This document shows positions 42,437 through 51,880 of a stretch of DNA of 64,000 bases, piece after piece (the stretch's first letter is position 1; each line of letters opens with the position of its first letter). This stretch comes from Saccharomyces mikatae IFO 1815 (lineage: Eukaryota; Ascomycota; Saccharomycetes; Saccharomycetales; Saccharomycetaceae), in the NCBI RefSeq assembly GCF_947241705.1, contig NC_079267.1, positions 770,501 through 834,500 of the forward strand, written 5' to 3'. Both the position numbers and the translations under genes were made by a program. A model generated the notes under the pieces. That model searched no databases. It had not been told where the DNA came from and saw only the letters and a list, made by a program, of their open reading frames with translations.

Positions 42437-42816
42437 TGTTGGAATAAGTGATTACCACTATACATTTATTCATATAAATTGTTGTAGTTGATGACGAACA
42501 TTCTTTAACATGATACTAATGATGTTGAGTAAATTAATACTAACATTCTTATGGTGATACCAATTTAAATGGAGTAGGGAAATTCTAATTATAGAATTTC
42601 CTGCACTAATAAGATAAAGATCTATTAATTGTCCAGAACTTAGTATATAAGAAGATGAGTTATCACCGAAATCTTATCATAAATGTTCTGAGTTATTTTC
42701 AAATCATTGGGTTTAACATAACCAATCAGCGTGTGTTTCATATACCTCTCCTATATAATTTAAGAAGAAACGACTTATTTTTAATTATTTACAGCTTGCT
42801 AAACAACTAATTATCA
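42437..42816 (+). mobile_element. Solo LTR of an unassigned Ty family (copy A)
   Basis: This 380-base element begins TGTTGGAATAAGTGATTACC and ends AACAACTAATTATCA, so it has the TG...CA ends of a Ty LTR. It is not the delta or sigma sequence as I remember them. Its length is close to that of tau (Ty4, about 371), so a Ty4/Tsu4-like family is possible. Related copies lie at 51053-51423 and 55295-55560. It sits 89 bases upstream of tRNA-Ser. There are no internal genes, so it is the residue of LTR-LTR recombination. Confidence 0.75.
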
Positions 42817-42905
42817 AAAAATAGCATATATTGGGAGAGAAGTTATATTGCGACTAATAAAAAATGGAGTTGATAACAATCCATTTTTTTATGAATAACC
42901 AATCC

Positions 42906-43006
42906 GTCCCAGTGGCCGAGTGGTTAAGGCGATGCCCTGCTATTTCCTCCGAAAAGCAATTAGGCATTGGGTTTTACCTGCGCAGGTTCGAATCCTGTCT
43001 GTGACG
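42906..43006 (+). tRNA. tRNA-Ser (anticodon GCU), with intron
   Basis: This class II tRNA has a long variable arm. After removal of 19 bases (42943-42961) the anticodon arm reads ATGCC-CTGCTAA-GGCAT, with anticodon GCT. Box A is GTGGCCGAGTGG, the B box and T arm are GGTTCGAATCC, and a T-rich Pol III terminator follows at 43008. The acceptor stem GTCCCAG/CTGTGAC has one unpaired C/U position, which I recall in the S. cerevisiae gene too. It corresponds in position to tS(GCU)L. Confidence 0.95.
42943..42961 (+). other. tRNA-Ser(GCU) intron
   Basis: The 19-base intron lies one base 3' of the anticodon, the standard tRNA intron position, and is removed by the Sen endonuclease. Its end contains AAAAGCAATT, which can pair with part of the anticodon loop, as tRNA introns do. 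Confidence 0.9.
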
Positions 43007-43494
43007 TTATTTTTAAGTTTTTGATATTTGCAACTTTCCGAGTCATAACTGAATAGAAATTCCCGCATGCGGCCTAAAAATCCGATTATTGATTCTTTCC
43101 TTTTAGATTTTGCTTTTTTTCGCTCTGTTCAGGTGAAAAATGACGACGAAGGCGGCTGGAATTGCGCTGCATCCGCTTACGTAGGAGGGTTGAACGTCTT
43201 CAAAGATTTACTAACTTTATTGCTCGAGAACTCTCTATCCGATTTTTTTTAGTTTCCCCCCATTTTACAATGGGACTACCGTTGTTTTTTGATTTGCATT
43301 ATAGAAGATAATTAAGTCAGTCGTCCCTTCCATTTCCGGAGAAACGAACCTGATTACTCAGTTTACAGTTTGATAAACATCTCTTTTATCTGCATGATAT
43401 AACATACCAAGAAATAATTTGGAAAAAAACAAACTAATTCTCTAAGAAAATAACTGCTGGTTGTCAAGTGATTAAATTAGGAACGAAAAAAAAC
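43007..43494. promoter_or_regulatory. tRNA-Ser terminator and NMA1 promoter
   Basis: This region begins with the Pol III terminator T-run and continues to the NMA1 start. The short frame at 43067-43252 has no protein-like character. No named site was recognised. Confidence 0.4.
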
Positions 43495-44706
43495 ATGGAT
43501 CCAACCAGAGCCCCGGATTTTAAACCACCATCTCCAAATGAGGAATTGAATCCTCCACCTGACCCAGAATCTAAAATTCCTAAATCCATGCCAATTATTC
43601 CTTACGTACTAGCCGATGCAAACTCCTCTATTGATGCACCTTTTAATATTAAAAGGAAGAAAAAGCATTCTAAACTTCACCACCACCATCATCATAATCA
43701 CAGTCACAAAGAAGGTATTGATAAAAAACATCAGCATATTCCATTGAATCAAGATGACTTTCAGCCACTTTCTGCCGAGGTATCCTCCGAAGATGACGAT
43801 ACTGATTTTAGGCCTAACGAAAAATCCGGCTCGGATTCAACTACAGAATCAGAAACTAGAGGGGTTCAAAAATATCAGATCGCTGATTTGGAAGAAGTCC
43901 CGCATGGAATCGTTCGTCAGGCAAGAACCTTGGAAGACTACGAATTTCCTTCACACAGATTATCGAGAAAATTGTTGGACCCCAACAAACTGCCGTTAGT
44001 GATAGTAGCGTGTGGGTCCTTTTCACCAATCACATATTTGCATTTAAGAATGTTTGAAATGGCTTTAGACGCAATCTCTGAGCAAACAAGATTCGAAGTC
44101 ATAGGTGGTTATTACTCCCCCGTCAGCGATAACTATCAAAAACAAGGCTTGGCACCATCTTGCCATAGAGTACGCATGTGTGAATTGGCTTGTGAGAGAA
44201 CATCATCTTGGTTGATGGTAGACGCATGGGAATCATTGCAACCTTCGTACACAAGAACTGCTAAAGTATTGGACCATTTCAATCACGAAATTAATATCAA
44301 AAGAGGTGGTGTAACTACTGTCACCGGAGAAAAAATCGGTGTAAAAATAATGTTATTAGCAGGCGGTGACTTGATAGAATCAATGGGTGAGCCGAATGTT
44401 TGGGCAGACGCCGATTTGCATCACATCTTGGGTAATTACGGTTGTTTGATCGTCGAACGTACTGGTTCTGACGTTAGATCGTTTCTGTTATCACACGATA
44501 TTATGTACGAGCATAGAAGGAACATTCTTATCATTAAACAACTCATTTATAATGATATCTCTTCTACGAAGGTTCGCCTTTTTATTAGGCGGGCCATGTC
44601 TGTACAATATTTGTTGCCAAATTCGGTCATCAGATATATCCAAGAACATAGACTGTATGTGGATCAAACCGAGCCTGTCAAGCAAGTTCTTGGAAACAAG
44701 GAATGA
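43495..44706 (+). CDS. NMA1: NMA1, nicotinamide/nicotinic acid mononucleotide adenylyltransferase
   Basis: The enzyme joins ATP to NMN or NaMN to make NAD+ or its deamido form, shared by the de novo and salvage routes. The ATG at 43495 (MDPTRAPDF) gives 403 residues (401 in S. cerevisiae, from memory). The upstream in-frame extension lacks an ATG. A disordered N-terminal 150 residues includes a histidine tract. The nucleotidyltransferase core has the GSFSPITYLHLR signature (G174-H183) and the ISSTKVR motif at 355-361. The C-terminus is complete. Confidence 0.96.
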   Translation: MDPTRAPDFKPPSPNEELNPPPDPESKIPKSMPIIPYVLADANSSIDAPFNIKRKKKHSKLHHHHHHNHSHKEGIDKKHQHIPLNQDDFQPLSAEVSSEDDDTDFRPNEKSGSDSTTESETRGVQKYQIADLEEVPHGIVRQARTLEDYEFPSHRLSRKLLDPNKLPLVIVACGSFSPITYLHLRMFEMALDAISEQTRFEVIGGYYSPVSDNYQKQGLAPSCHRVRMCELACERTSSWLMVDAWESLQPSYTRTAKVLDHFNHEINIKRGGVTTVTGEKIGVKIMLLAGGDLIESMGEPNVWADADLHHILGNYGCLIVERTGSDVRSFLLSHDIMYEHRRNILIIKQLIYNDISSTKVRLFIRRAMSVQYLLPNSVIRYIQEHRLYVDQTEPVKQVLGNKE

Positions 44707-45001
44707 TTAGCCGTCCAAAATTCTTCCCTTTTTTTTTATTCTTCTCTGTATTATTTTTGATTTTTCCCGTAGACATCAATTGGAAATTGCAAGAGAACAG
44801 AAATGTGATATATGACTTTTTTGTGTGTTTTAGTATTATTTTTTTATTTGTATAGTATAATTCTCTTTTTCATTTTTTTTTTTTCGCATCTGCTTTTGAA
44901 GTCACTTCTCTCAACCTTCAGCGGTTAAATCAAAAATAAGAAATAGGTTCCAAGAACACACGATTCGCTGATGATTTCTAACTATTGAGTCATACGCCCT
45001 A

Positions 45002-45888
45002 ATGATGAAAGATACTACATTCCTGACCGTTTTTTTAGAAAGTAGCGGCGTTGCAAATAATGGCATTACCGGTAAACTATTGTCTTCTTGGACCTCAACT
45101 GTACGCATTGAGGGCCCAGATACCACCAAACAAAATCCACTATATATTCCATTACTGCCACCTGGAACGCTAAAAGTATGTTTCTCGACACAGAATCGAT
45201 GCTCCTATTATTCATGAAGCGTTACTAACTCTAATTACTGGTAGTTTCGTTACTAGCGCCAGTAAAGACGTAGATCAAACTGAACATTAAGGTTAATAAC
45301 CAATTAGTGACGGAAGAACAAGAACTTTTTACTAAATTACGTGAGATTGTGTGTTCAAGTGTTCATTTTTGGGAGGATCAACTGTTTTATAAAGTTCAAG
45401 ATGTGAACACCACAGAAAGTTGCATCATTCTCAGCTTAAAATGTACAATTCTGACGGATGCGCATATAAGTACGTTCATACACAAACCTAGGGAGCTTCA
45501 TTCCAATGCTAATGGGTATCCTGAAATTAATTACCTTTCAGAATTATCAACGACAGTCAATTTTTTTTCTGAAGCAGGAAATTTTATCGAAGCAAGCCAA
45601 GTAATCCCTCATTTAAATGAATATTTTTCCTCCTTGATAATTTCCCAATTGGAATTTGAGTATCCAATAGTCTTCTCTATGGTTTCAAGACTCCGATTAA
45701 AATGGCAGCAGGGTTCGCTAGGCCCGATATCATATGCTTTAACGAACACATCAGTGCTGCTTCCGGTAATGCTCAATATGATTGCCCAAGACAAATCTGC
45801 AACAACTGTGTATCAAATGCTGTGTCAAAGAAGGAGCGCCCCAATTCAAAACTTCCAAATTTTTTCCTTACCGAAAAACAAAATATAG
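45002..45888 (+). CDS. REC102: REC102, meiotic double-strand-break protein (spliced)
   Basis: Rec102 pairs with Rec104 in the Spo11 core complex that initiates meiotic recombination, and resembles a topoVI-B transducer. Exons 45002-45175 and 45274-45888 give 262 residues (264 in S. cerevisiae). The intron joins PPGTLK to IKLNIKVNNQ, as in the known protein. The downstream exon alone has no proper start. The start could be 45002 or 45005, as two ATGs are adjacent, and the first best matches the known length. The sequence is fast-evolving, as usual for this gene. Confidence 0.92.
45176..45273 (+). other. REC102 intron
   Basis: This 98-base intron has donor GTATGT, branch TACTAAC at 45223-45229 and acceptor GTAG ending at 45273. 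Several AG dinucleotides lie between branch and acceptor. Using the first GTAG (ending 45243) would put an in-frame stop four codons later, so the distal acceptor is chosen. Confidence 0.85.
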
Positions 45889-46216
45889 TAAGTAGCCTGC
45901 ATAGTACGTAGCCAAACGAAATTAATTTGGGCAATTGTTATTTCCGTCAAATTTTACGCTCCCAATCAGGTCTTCATTTACATGTTATTATCTATAAGCT
46001 ATTGATGCATCTATATCTTCAATCAGCCGCTGAAATAAAGATCACTTAAGACGGAAAGTTTTCAGCTGCTCTTCTTTTCTCTATTAAAGTTCGGCCTTTC
46101 GAGTCTCTCTCCTTTCCAAAGCACCTCATAATTTTTTGTTACCTGGAGATTAAATGCTATCGAAAGTTAGCGTATACGTTGGGTTTGCTTTTAAGGATCA
46201 AGTCAAGTAGCCAACA
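45889..46216. promoter_or_regulatory. REC102 3' end and CHS5 promoter
   Basis: This 328-base gap holds no gene. No factor site was recognised with confidence. Confidence 0.4.
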
Positions 46217-48085
46217 ATGTCTTCAGTTGATGTACTGTTAACAGTCGGTAAGCTAGACGCCTCATTGGCGTTGCTAACCACTCAGGATCATCATGTTATT
46301 GAGTTCCCTACTGTATTATTACCAGAGAATGTTAAGGCTGGATCTATCATCAAAATGCAAGTGTCCCAAAATTTGGAGGAAGAACGAAAACAGAGGAATC
46401 ATTTTAAGAGCATTCAAGCTAAAATCTTAGAGAAATACGGTACTCACAAACCGGAAAACCCGGTCTTGAAAATTGTGAATGTCACGCAGACAAGTTGCGT
46501 CCTGGCATGGGAACCATTGAAACTTGGTTCAGCAAAATTGAAATCTCTAATTCTATATAGGAAGGGTATACGTTCGATGGTCATTCCAAACCCATTTAAA
46601 GTGACTACTACAAAAATATCTGGTCTTTCTGTTGATACACCATATGAATTCCAACTGAAGCTACTAACCACATCAGGAACGTTGTGGTCTGAAAAGATTA
46701 TCCTTCGTACCCATAAAATGACCGATATGTCTGGTATTACTGTATGTTTAGGACCATTAGACCCATTGAAAGAAATTTCAGGTTCACAGGTATCCCAATG
46801 TTTGTCTCACATTGGAGCAAGACCTTTACAACGTCACGTTGCCATAGATACTACCCATTTTGTGTGTAATGATTTGGACAATGAAGAAAGCGATGAAGAA
46901 CTGATGAAGGCGAAGCACAATAACATACCAATTGTCAGACCGGAATGGGTGAGAGCTTGTGAAGTTGAGAAAAGAATAGTCGGTGTCAGAGGCTTTTACT
47001 TGGATGCAGACCAAAGTATACTGAAAAGTTATATATTCCCACCAATAAATGAAGAAGAAGTCTCGAATTCAAAAGAGAATGAAACCGTACCTGAAGACAT
47101 TAAAGGTGTTGAACGGATTGAATCGCATAATGATGATGAGGACGAATCCTCGCAAACTGAGGAACAGGAAAAAAAAAGTAAAAGTGCAGCTGCTCAAGGA
47201 ATCCCTGAGGAAGGCACGTTGCATACTTCGGCTCCTCACGAGAATGACATTATCACTGAAACTGTCAATCCATCTGTAAAAAGTTTGAAAAGTGAACCTG
47301 TTGGTACTCCAACTATTGAAGAAAACGAAGTGGGCTCTTCGACAGGCGACGTGAGTGAAGCACAAAAAGAAACAGCGGCCCAACCCTCTGCTGACGAAGA
47401 AACTGTAGAACCCAAGGATGAGGAAAACGAAGTGGGCTCTTCTACAGGTGACGTGAGTGAAGCACAAAAAGAAACAGCGGCCCAACCCTCTGCTAACGAG
47501 GAAACTATAGAGCAGAAAGCGGAGGATTTCAATGTGCATGTTAACAAGCCAGCTATTAGTGGGTTTGCTGGAACTGAAGAAGGGAGCGAAAATGTACAGA
47601 AGGACGAAGGCAACGTAGATACAAAACTAGTAAGGGAAAAGAGCGAGACCGCCGAAGATTCTGTCATTGAGCCTGAGTGTACAGAAATTGAACCTGAAAC
47701 TTCGGATTCAAATAATCTTGCGGAAGGACCTAGTGAAGCTAGTAAAAGAACTGCTTCTCCAAATCAGCAAGAAGAAAATACAGTATTTGAACCATCTAAT
47801 GAAATTGAACCGATAGAGCTAGAGCTTACTGTTCCAGAGACACAACACGACGTCAGTGATGTTTCCAAACGAGCTAATTCGGACGAAAACATTCCTAACT
47901 TAAAAGCCGAAGTTTCTGCCCCTATTGAGGAAAGTGAATTTACAGAAGACCAAGAGAAAACGGAAGCTGACGTAGTTGTCGACGATGTTTTGCTCACTGG
48001 TGAACTCAAAAAAAACAACGGCAACAGCAATAACAATAATAAGAAGAAAAACAAGAAAAACAAGAAAAAGGGGAAGAAGAAATGA
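46217..48085 (+). CDS. CHS5: CHS5, exomer scaffold for Golgi-to-surface cargo
   Basis: Chs5 dimerises and with the ChAPs (Chs6, Bch1, Bch2, Bud7) forms exomer, which carries Chs3 and Fus1 from the trans-Golgi to the cell surface. It has 622 residues, shorter than the roughly 670 I recall for S. cerevisiae. The N-terminal dimerisation region is followed by a fibronectin type III domain (about 77-165) and a BRCT domain (about 168-260), which together bind Arf1. The remainder is acidic and disordered, with a 34-residue tandem repeat, ending in a Lys/Asn run (KKKNKKNKKKGKKK). The length difference lies in the repetitive tail. Confidence 0.95.
   Translation: MSSVDVLLTVGKLDASLALLTTQDHHVIEFPTVLLPENVKAGSIIKMQVSQNLEEERKQRNHFKSIQAKILEKYGTHKPENPVLKIVNVTQTSCVLAWEPLKLGSAKLKSLILYRKGIRSMVIPNPFKVTTTKISGLSVDTPYEFQLKLLTTSGTLWSEKIILRTHKMTDMSGITVCLGPLDPLKEISGSQVSQCLSHIGARPLQRHVAIDTTHFVCNDLDNEESDEELMKAKHNNIPIVRPEWVRACEVEKRIVGVRGFYLDADQSILKSYIFPPINEEEVSNSKENETVPEDIKGVERIESHNDDEDESSQTEEQEKKSKSAAAQGIPEEGTLHTSAPHENDIITETVNPSVKSLKSEPVGTPTIEENEVGSSTGDVSEAQKETAAQPSADEETVEPKDEENEVGSSTGDVSEAQKETAAQPSANEETIEQKAEDFNVHVNKPAISGFAGTEEGSENVQKDEGNVDTKLVREKSETAEDSVIEPECTEIEPETSDSNNLAEGPSEASKRTASPNQQEENTVFEPSNEIEPIELELTVPETQHDVSDVSKRANSDENIPNLKAEVSAPIEESEFTEDQEKTEADVVVDDVLLTGELKKNNGNSNNNNKKKNKKNKKKGKKK
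47318..47521 (+). repeat. Two-copy 102-base tandem repeat in CHS5
   Basis: Units 47318-47419 and 47420-47521 each encode 34 residues beginning EENEVGSSTGDVSEAQKE. The first about 75 bases are almost identical between copies, while the last 25 diverge. The period is a multiple of three, so copy-number change keeps the frame. Confidence 0.9.
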
Positions 48086-48337
48086 TGAACCACACTTTCA
48101 ATAAAGTTCCACGACGCATGTTCTTTTTTTGTGATGGAGAACCTTCAAAACGATACTCTATATATATGTACTTATATATCTGCGTATGTGTAAGCGTGTA
48201 TGATCAATTACGAATGTTATAATCGCTCTAGTGATCTCCTCTTCTCTTAAAGGGTAGCCAATTGCCGCCAAGCACGGAATGCCCATTACTATGTTCGAAG
48301 CACCTGGAGGGCCCGAAAAGGAATTTTAAAAATCTGT

Positions 48338-48347
48338 CTATTTATAG
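48338..48347. promoter_or_regulatory. Rlm1-type site upstream of MID2
   Basis: CTATTTATAG is an exact match to the Rlm1 MADS-box consensus CTA(W4)TAG. It lies about 705 bases upstream of MID2, a cell-wall stress sensor whose own pathway (Pkc1-Slt2) activates Rlm1. Positive feedback would be plausible. The distance is long for yeast. Confidence 0.45.
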
Positions 48348-48544
48348 ACCGTCGCAATCTACGAGAACGCGAAATTTGTCAGGTGGGGAACGGGAATGAA
48401 TTGTGAGATCTCACGGAAATGCCGCGAGAACTGTTTCTCGAGGCTGAGCGGCGTGGTCTGTGCGAAAAATTGACAATTTTTTGTAGGAGTTTGCATTGGC
48501 CATTCAGAAGGAGCACCGTCAGATAGGATGGTAAATGAATTTGC

Positions 48545-48551
48545 TGTTTCA
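48545..48551 (-). promoter_or_regulatory. Pheromone response element core upstream of MID2
   Basis: TGTTTCA on the plus strand is TGAAACA, the Ste12 site, on the minus strand, about 500 bases before the MID2 ATG. MID2 is needed to survive pheromone treatment. A single 7-base match is weak evidence. Confidence 0.35.
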
Positions 48552-49051
48552 GTTTTGAATGAGTCTTTATCCGTTATTTTGCAGGTTTTACTTTCGTAAT
48601 CTTCAAATTAGTGAGGTTATAGGGCAGAAAAGACATCATCCCAGTTTTTGCACTCTTTTTCCTGTGGTTATTCCAACATAAATTCCCAATAACCAAGTTG
48701 GTTTCAGATCATCCCCATTATTTTCAGTTGCGATTACTGATTAAACACATCATCTATAACTTTTCAACTAGATACCTGGTACTGCTAACATCCACCTGAC
48801 CCTTTTTATTTTTCCGCAATTACTCATATAAGGAAGATATACTTTTAAGTTACGAACTCGAGAAAAATTTTGATTTGGCTCTGCGTTTAGTAATACTAGG
48901 AGAGAACAGGACTACCTTACACATATTCTACGCTTACAAAAACTTTTCTGATTCAAAGATATACTAAATTTTACGCTCGTTAAGCAAATCATATTACTGT
49001 TATCGTTAGATTTCGTTGAAAATAAAACACAATTAATAAGCGAATTACAGC

Positions 49052-50191
49052 ATGTCTTCTTTCACAAGTAGGAACAAATTTCCTTTATTACTTCTGATAC
49101 TCTCATGTATATCAACAATACAAGCACAGTTTTTCGCGCAATCGTCATCATCTAATTCGTCAGCGATATCCAGTTCACGCTCTTCCATAAGCACGATAAG
49201 TTCATCACAAACTTTTATATCATCCAGTATGGTATCTTCCTCGGGTGATGCCTCGTCTTCTCTTTCTTCATCAACGTCAAGTAGATCTTTCGTTTCGCAT
49301 ACTACTTCGTCTACTAGCATCGCCTCTGTGTCGTTCACATCATTTAGTTTTTCATCTATTACGAGCTCCAGCAGCTCTTCCCCTTCTTCTTCAGTTTCTT
49401 CCTCTTCATCCTCTTTTATCTCTTCAACATCTTCAACGTCTTCAACTTCAGAGTCATTAACACCCTCTACGTCCATGTCAACATCCTCTTCATCATCCTC
49501 TTCATCAACACCGTCTTCCGTCACATCGTCTTCATCAACAATCACCTCTTCCTTTTCAACTTCCTCTGCACCATCGACTACTTCCTACAATCAAGGAAGC
49601 ACTATTACCAGTATCATAAACGGTAAGACTATTCTCTCAAATCATTATACTACGGTTACGTACACGCCGTCAGCCACTGCTGATCCAAGTAATAAATCAA
49701 AAAGCTCTGGTCTTTCCAAGAAGAATAGAAATATTGTCATTGGTTGTGTGGTTGGTATTGGGGTACCACTGATTTTGATAATACTAGTCTTAATTTACAT
49801 GTTTTGTATCCAGTCCTCAAGGACAGATTTTATTGATTCCGATGGTAAGGTCGTTACGGCCTACAGAGCTAACAAGTTTACTAAATGGTGGTACATGCTT
49901 TTGGGCAAGAACGTTAGTGATGAATACCACTCTGATTCACCATTGGGTGGTAGTGCATCGTCGGCAGGGGGTCTAGACCTTGATGAAGCGGATGATGTGA
50001 TGGATCAAAGTTCCCTTTTCGATATGAGAATAAGGGATGGTGATAGCGTATTACCAACCATCAACAACGCGAACCATGATAATACTAATAGCGTTGGAGA
50101 GCATATAAATAGTAGTGCTGCGTCAAACGACATGATTGAAGAAAAACTCTATGATGAGCAAGGAAACGAATTATCACCACGAAATTATTAG
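49052..50191 (+). CDS. MID2: MID2, plasma-membrane sensor of cell-wall stress
   Basis: Mid2 senses wall strain and pheromone-induced remodelling and activates Rho1 through Rom2. Its 379 residues compare with 376 in S. cerevisiae. A signal peptide covers 1-25 (cleavage after IQA). A Ser/Thr-rich O-mannosylated stalk spans about 30-175. A conserved membrane-proximal segment follows ([20 protein letters not shown]), then one transmembrane helix at about 228-252. The cytoplasmic tail of about 125 residues begins [15 protein letters not shown] and is acidic further on. The opposite strand of the Ser-rich stalk is open (49045-49545) as an artefact of composition, the equivalent of dubious JIP3. Confidence 0.95.
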   Translation: MSSFTSRNKFPLLLLILSCISTIQAQFFAQSSSSNSSAISSSRSSISTISSSQTFISSSMVSSSGDASSSLSSSTSSRSFVSHTTSSTSIASVSFTSFSFSSITSSSSSSPSSSVSSSSSSFISSTSSTSSTSESLTPSTSMSTSSSSSSSSTPSSVTSSSSTITSSFSTSSAPSTTSYNQGSTITSIINGKTILSNHYTTVTYTPSATADPSNKSKSSGLSKKNRNIVIGCVVGIGVPLILIILVLIYMFCIQSSRTDFIDSDGKVVTAYRANKFTKWWYMLLGKNVSDEYHSDSPLGGSASSAGGLDLDEADDVMDQSSLFDMRIRDGDSVLPTINNANHDNTNSVGEHINSSAASNDMIEEKLYDEQGNELSPRNY

Positions 50192-50741
50192 TCATATCAA
50201 TGACATCATTTGATGCTTGTAGCTACTTTTCAGACCTAGATTATTGTAAAACAACCATCCTAATTATATTTCTGATATTGAGTCGGCGGTTTTCATGAGC
50301 TTATTTATGACTATCATCTTCTTATGTAAGATTAGCATTACATACTTTAATAAAAAAAGAAAACAACATTAATTTTATTCATGAAAATAATCATAACAAT
50401 TCTACCGTAGAAATTTTTTTAGCTCTCGGAATGATGTACCAAAAGGTTTAAGTTTGTACTGGTGTCTTTTATGTAGTTTCCCATAATAAACTTAGTTCAC
50501 CTCATAGTTACGTAAGTTTTGAATGATTATTAGGATTCGATTTTTGTAACAGGAGATATGTTGTGAATATTAAAAAAACAGCCGAAGCCCTTCAAGAGGA
50601 TATAGAAATTTGTTAGAACAGTCTTGACCAGACACCTCCCTTATATAGTATGAGACCCGCCTTTATTGCTACTCAATACTACAATCTACCTATTAATCAA
50701 TACATAGAATTCTACTGTTTATGTTTGCTAATTGCTAATAC
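50192..50741. other. MID2 3' region, no gene seen
   Basis: This 550-base AT-rich spacer runs between MID2 and the delta-end palindrome. No open frame or recognisable LTR is seen. Some of it may be degraded repeat sequence, but I could not match it. Confidence 0.4.
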
Positions 50742-50824
50742 TGTTGGAAAAAGAACTGACTATCATCTATTAACTAGTGACGTTCTTGTTAGTTGATAGA
50801 CGATAGTTGATTTTCATTCCAACA
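50742..50824. mobile_element. Head-to-head pair of delta LTR 5' ends
   Basis: 50742 onward reads as the start of a delta LTR on the plus strand (TGTTGGAAAAAGAACTGACT). The other half, read from 50824 on the minus strand, is again a delta start (TGTTGGAATGAAAATCAACT). The two pieces, each about 40 bases, meet in the middle as an imperfect inverted repeat. They are tiny remnants of two Ty1/Ty2-type insertions in opposite orientation, 84 bases upstream of tRNA-Asp. Confidence 0.75.
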
Positions 50825-50908
50825 AATGTGTTCCATAAACGATTAGAAAGATGTCTTGCCATTTTGAGGTATGATATCCTGAGATATCAACACAAAAACA
50901 TGTAATTG

Positions 50909-50980
50909 TCCGTGATAGTTTAATGGTCAGAATGGGCGCTTGTCGCGTGCCAGATCGGGGTTCAATTCCCCGTCGCGGAG
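50909..50980 (+). tRNA. tRNA-Asp (anticodon GUC)
   Basis: This 72-base intronless tRNA folds with acceptor stem TCCGTGA/TCGCGGA (one G-T pair) and discriminator G. The anticodon loop is CTTGTCGCG, containing GTC. The T arm GGGGTTCAATTCCCC serves as box B. It is followed by the terminator run ATTTTTTTC at 50981. It corresponds to a tD(GUC)L gene, upstream of RPS25B as in S. cerevisiae. Confidence 0.97.
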
Positions 50981-51052
50981 ATTTTTTTCAAACCATTTTT
51001 CTTCTTTTGACGAAAGAAAGCTTATCAAAAGTATTATTGATTAGTTTACCTC

Positions 51053-51423
51053 AGTGATTACTACTATACATTCATTCATATAAATTGTTGTAGTTGATGA
51101 CGAACATTCTTTAACATGATAGTAATAATGTTGGGTAAATGAATACTAACATTCTTATGGTGATACCAATTAAATTGGAGTAGGCAATTTCTAATTATAG
51201 AATTTCCTGCAGTAATAAGATAAACATCTATTAATTGTCCAGAACTTAGTATATAAGAAGATGAGTTATCACCAAATTCTTATCATCAACACTCTGATTT
51301 ATGTCTGAACCTTTTGGTTTAATTTAACCAATCAGCGTGTGTTTTATATACATCTCTTATATAGATTAAGAAGGAACAACTATTCTTAATTATTACAACT
51401 TATTAAACAACTAATTATCAACA
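51053..51423 (+). mobile_element. Solo LTR of the unassigned Ty family (copy B)
   Basis: From GTGATTACTACTATACATTC to AACAACTAATTATCAACA this is a close relative of the element at 42437-42816, collinear throughout. The first dozen bases are not recognisable, so the 5' end is approximate. It begins about 70 bases downstream of tRNA-Asp. No internal region remains. Confidence 0.75.
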
Positions 51424-51880
51424 AAAATTTTTTTTTTGAAACTTTTTGTTCGGTAGTTTTAATAATTTATTTTCCATTTGGACTTTCTTAAGTTTCTTTT
51501 CTAGAGAACATCTTTTTGAGAACTAAATCTAAAAAAACTTGAGAAATAATAGAGGAAATACCTGATAACGGATAATTCTATAATATCAAAAAAATAAATA
51601 AAAATCTTCAATCCGCAATTAAAACGGTCCACTCATGTGGGTAGCTAGGTTAATCAATAATATTGAAAGGACGGAAATAAAAGAAAAATGTAGCTTTTAA
51701 GTTTCTAGGTCAAGTTTACGTAAAGATAGAATCCTTATTTAAGGTTCGGCTGTCAAGTGGCAAGACAAATAACAACTGGATTGCCGTTAGAAACGTCATA
51801 TGACGATTCTTCAGAGCAAGTTGATTAGTCGGTGAATAAAAAAATGCATGCAAGATTATATAACTACACAGAATGTTGAA
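51424..51880. other. Spacer between LTR copy B and the snoRNA cluster
   Basis: About 460 bases of AT-rich sequence beginning with a T-run. No gene, tRNA or clear LTR is recognised. Confidence 0.4.

Larger units (their letters stand above)
48086..49051. promoter_or_regulatory. CHS5 3' end and long MID2 promoter
   Basis: This 966-base gene-free stretch contains an Rlm1-type site (48338-48347) and a pheromone-response-element core (48545-48551). The rest is AT-rich with no coding signal. Confidence 0.5.

Noticed and set aside
43067-43252. 61-codon frame between tRNA-Ser and NMA1
   Set aside because: It is short and compositionally random, and it overlaps the NMA1 promoter region.
47069-47667. 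Two long minus-strand frames opposite CHS5
   Set aside because: They cover the repeated acidic region of CHS5 and duplicate with its 102-base repeat. There is no independent support.
49045-49545. Acidic 166-codon frame antisense to MID2 (position of dubious JIP3)
   Set aside because: It is the mirror of the Ser-rich TCN/AGY codons of MID2, giving Glu/Asp/Val on the other strand. It has no independent sequence character.
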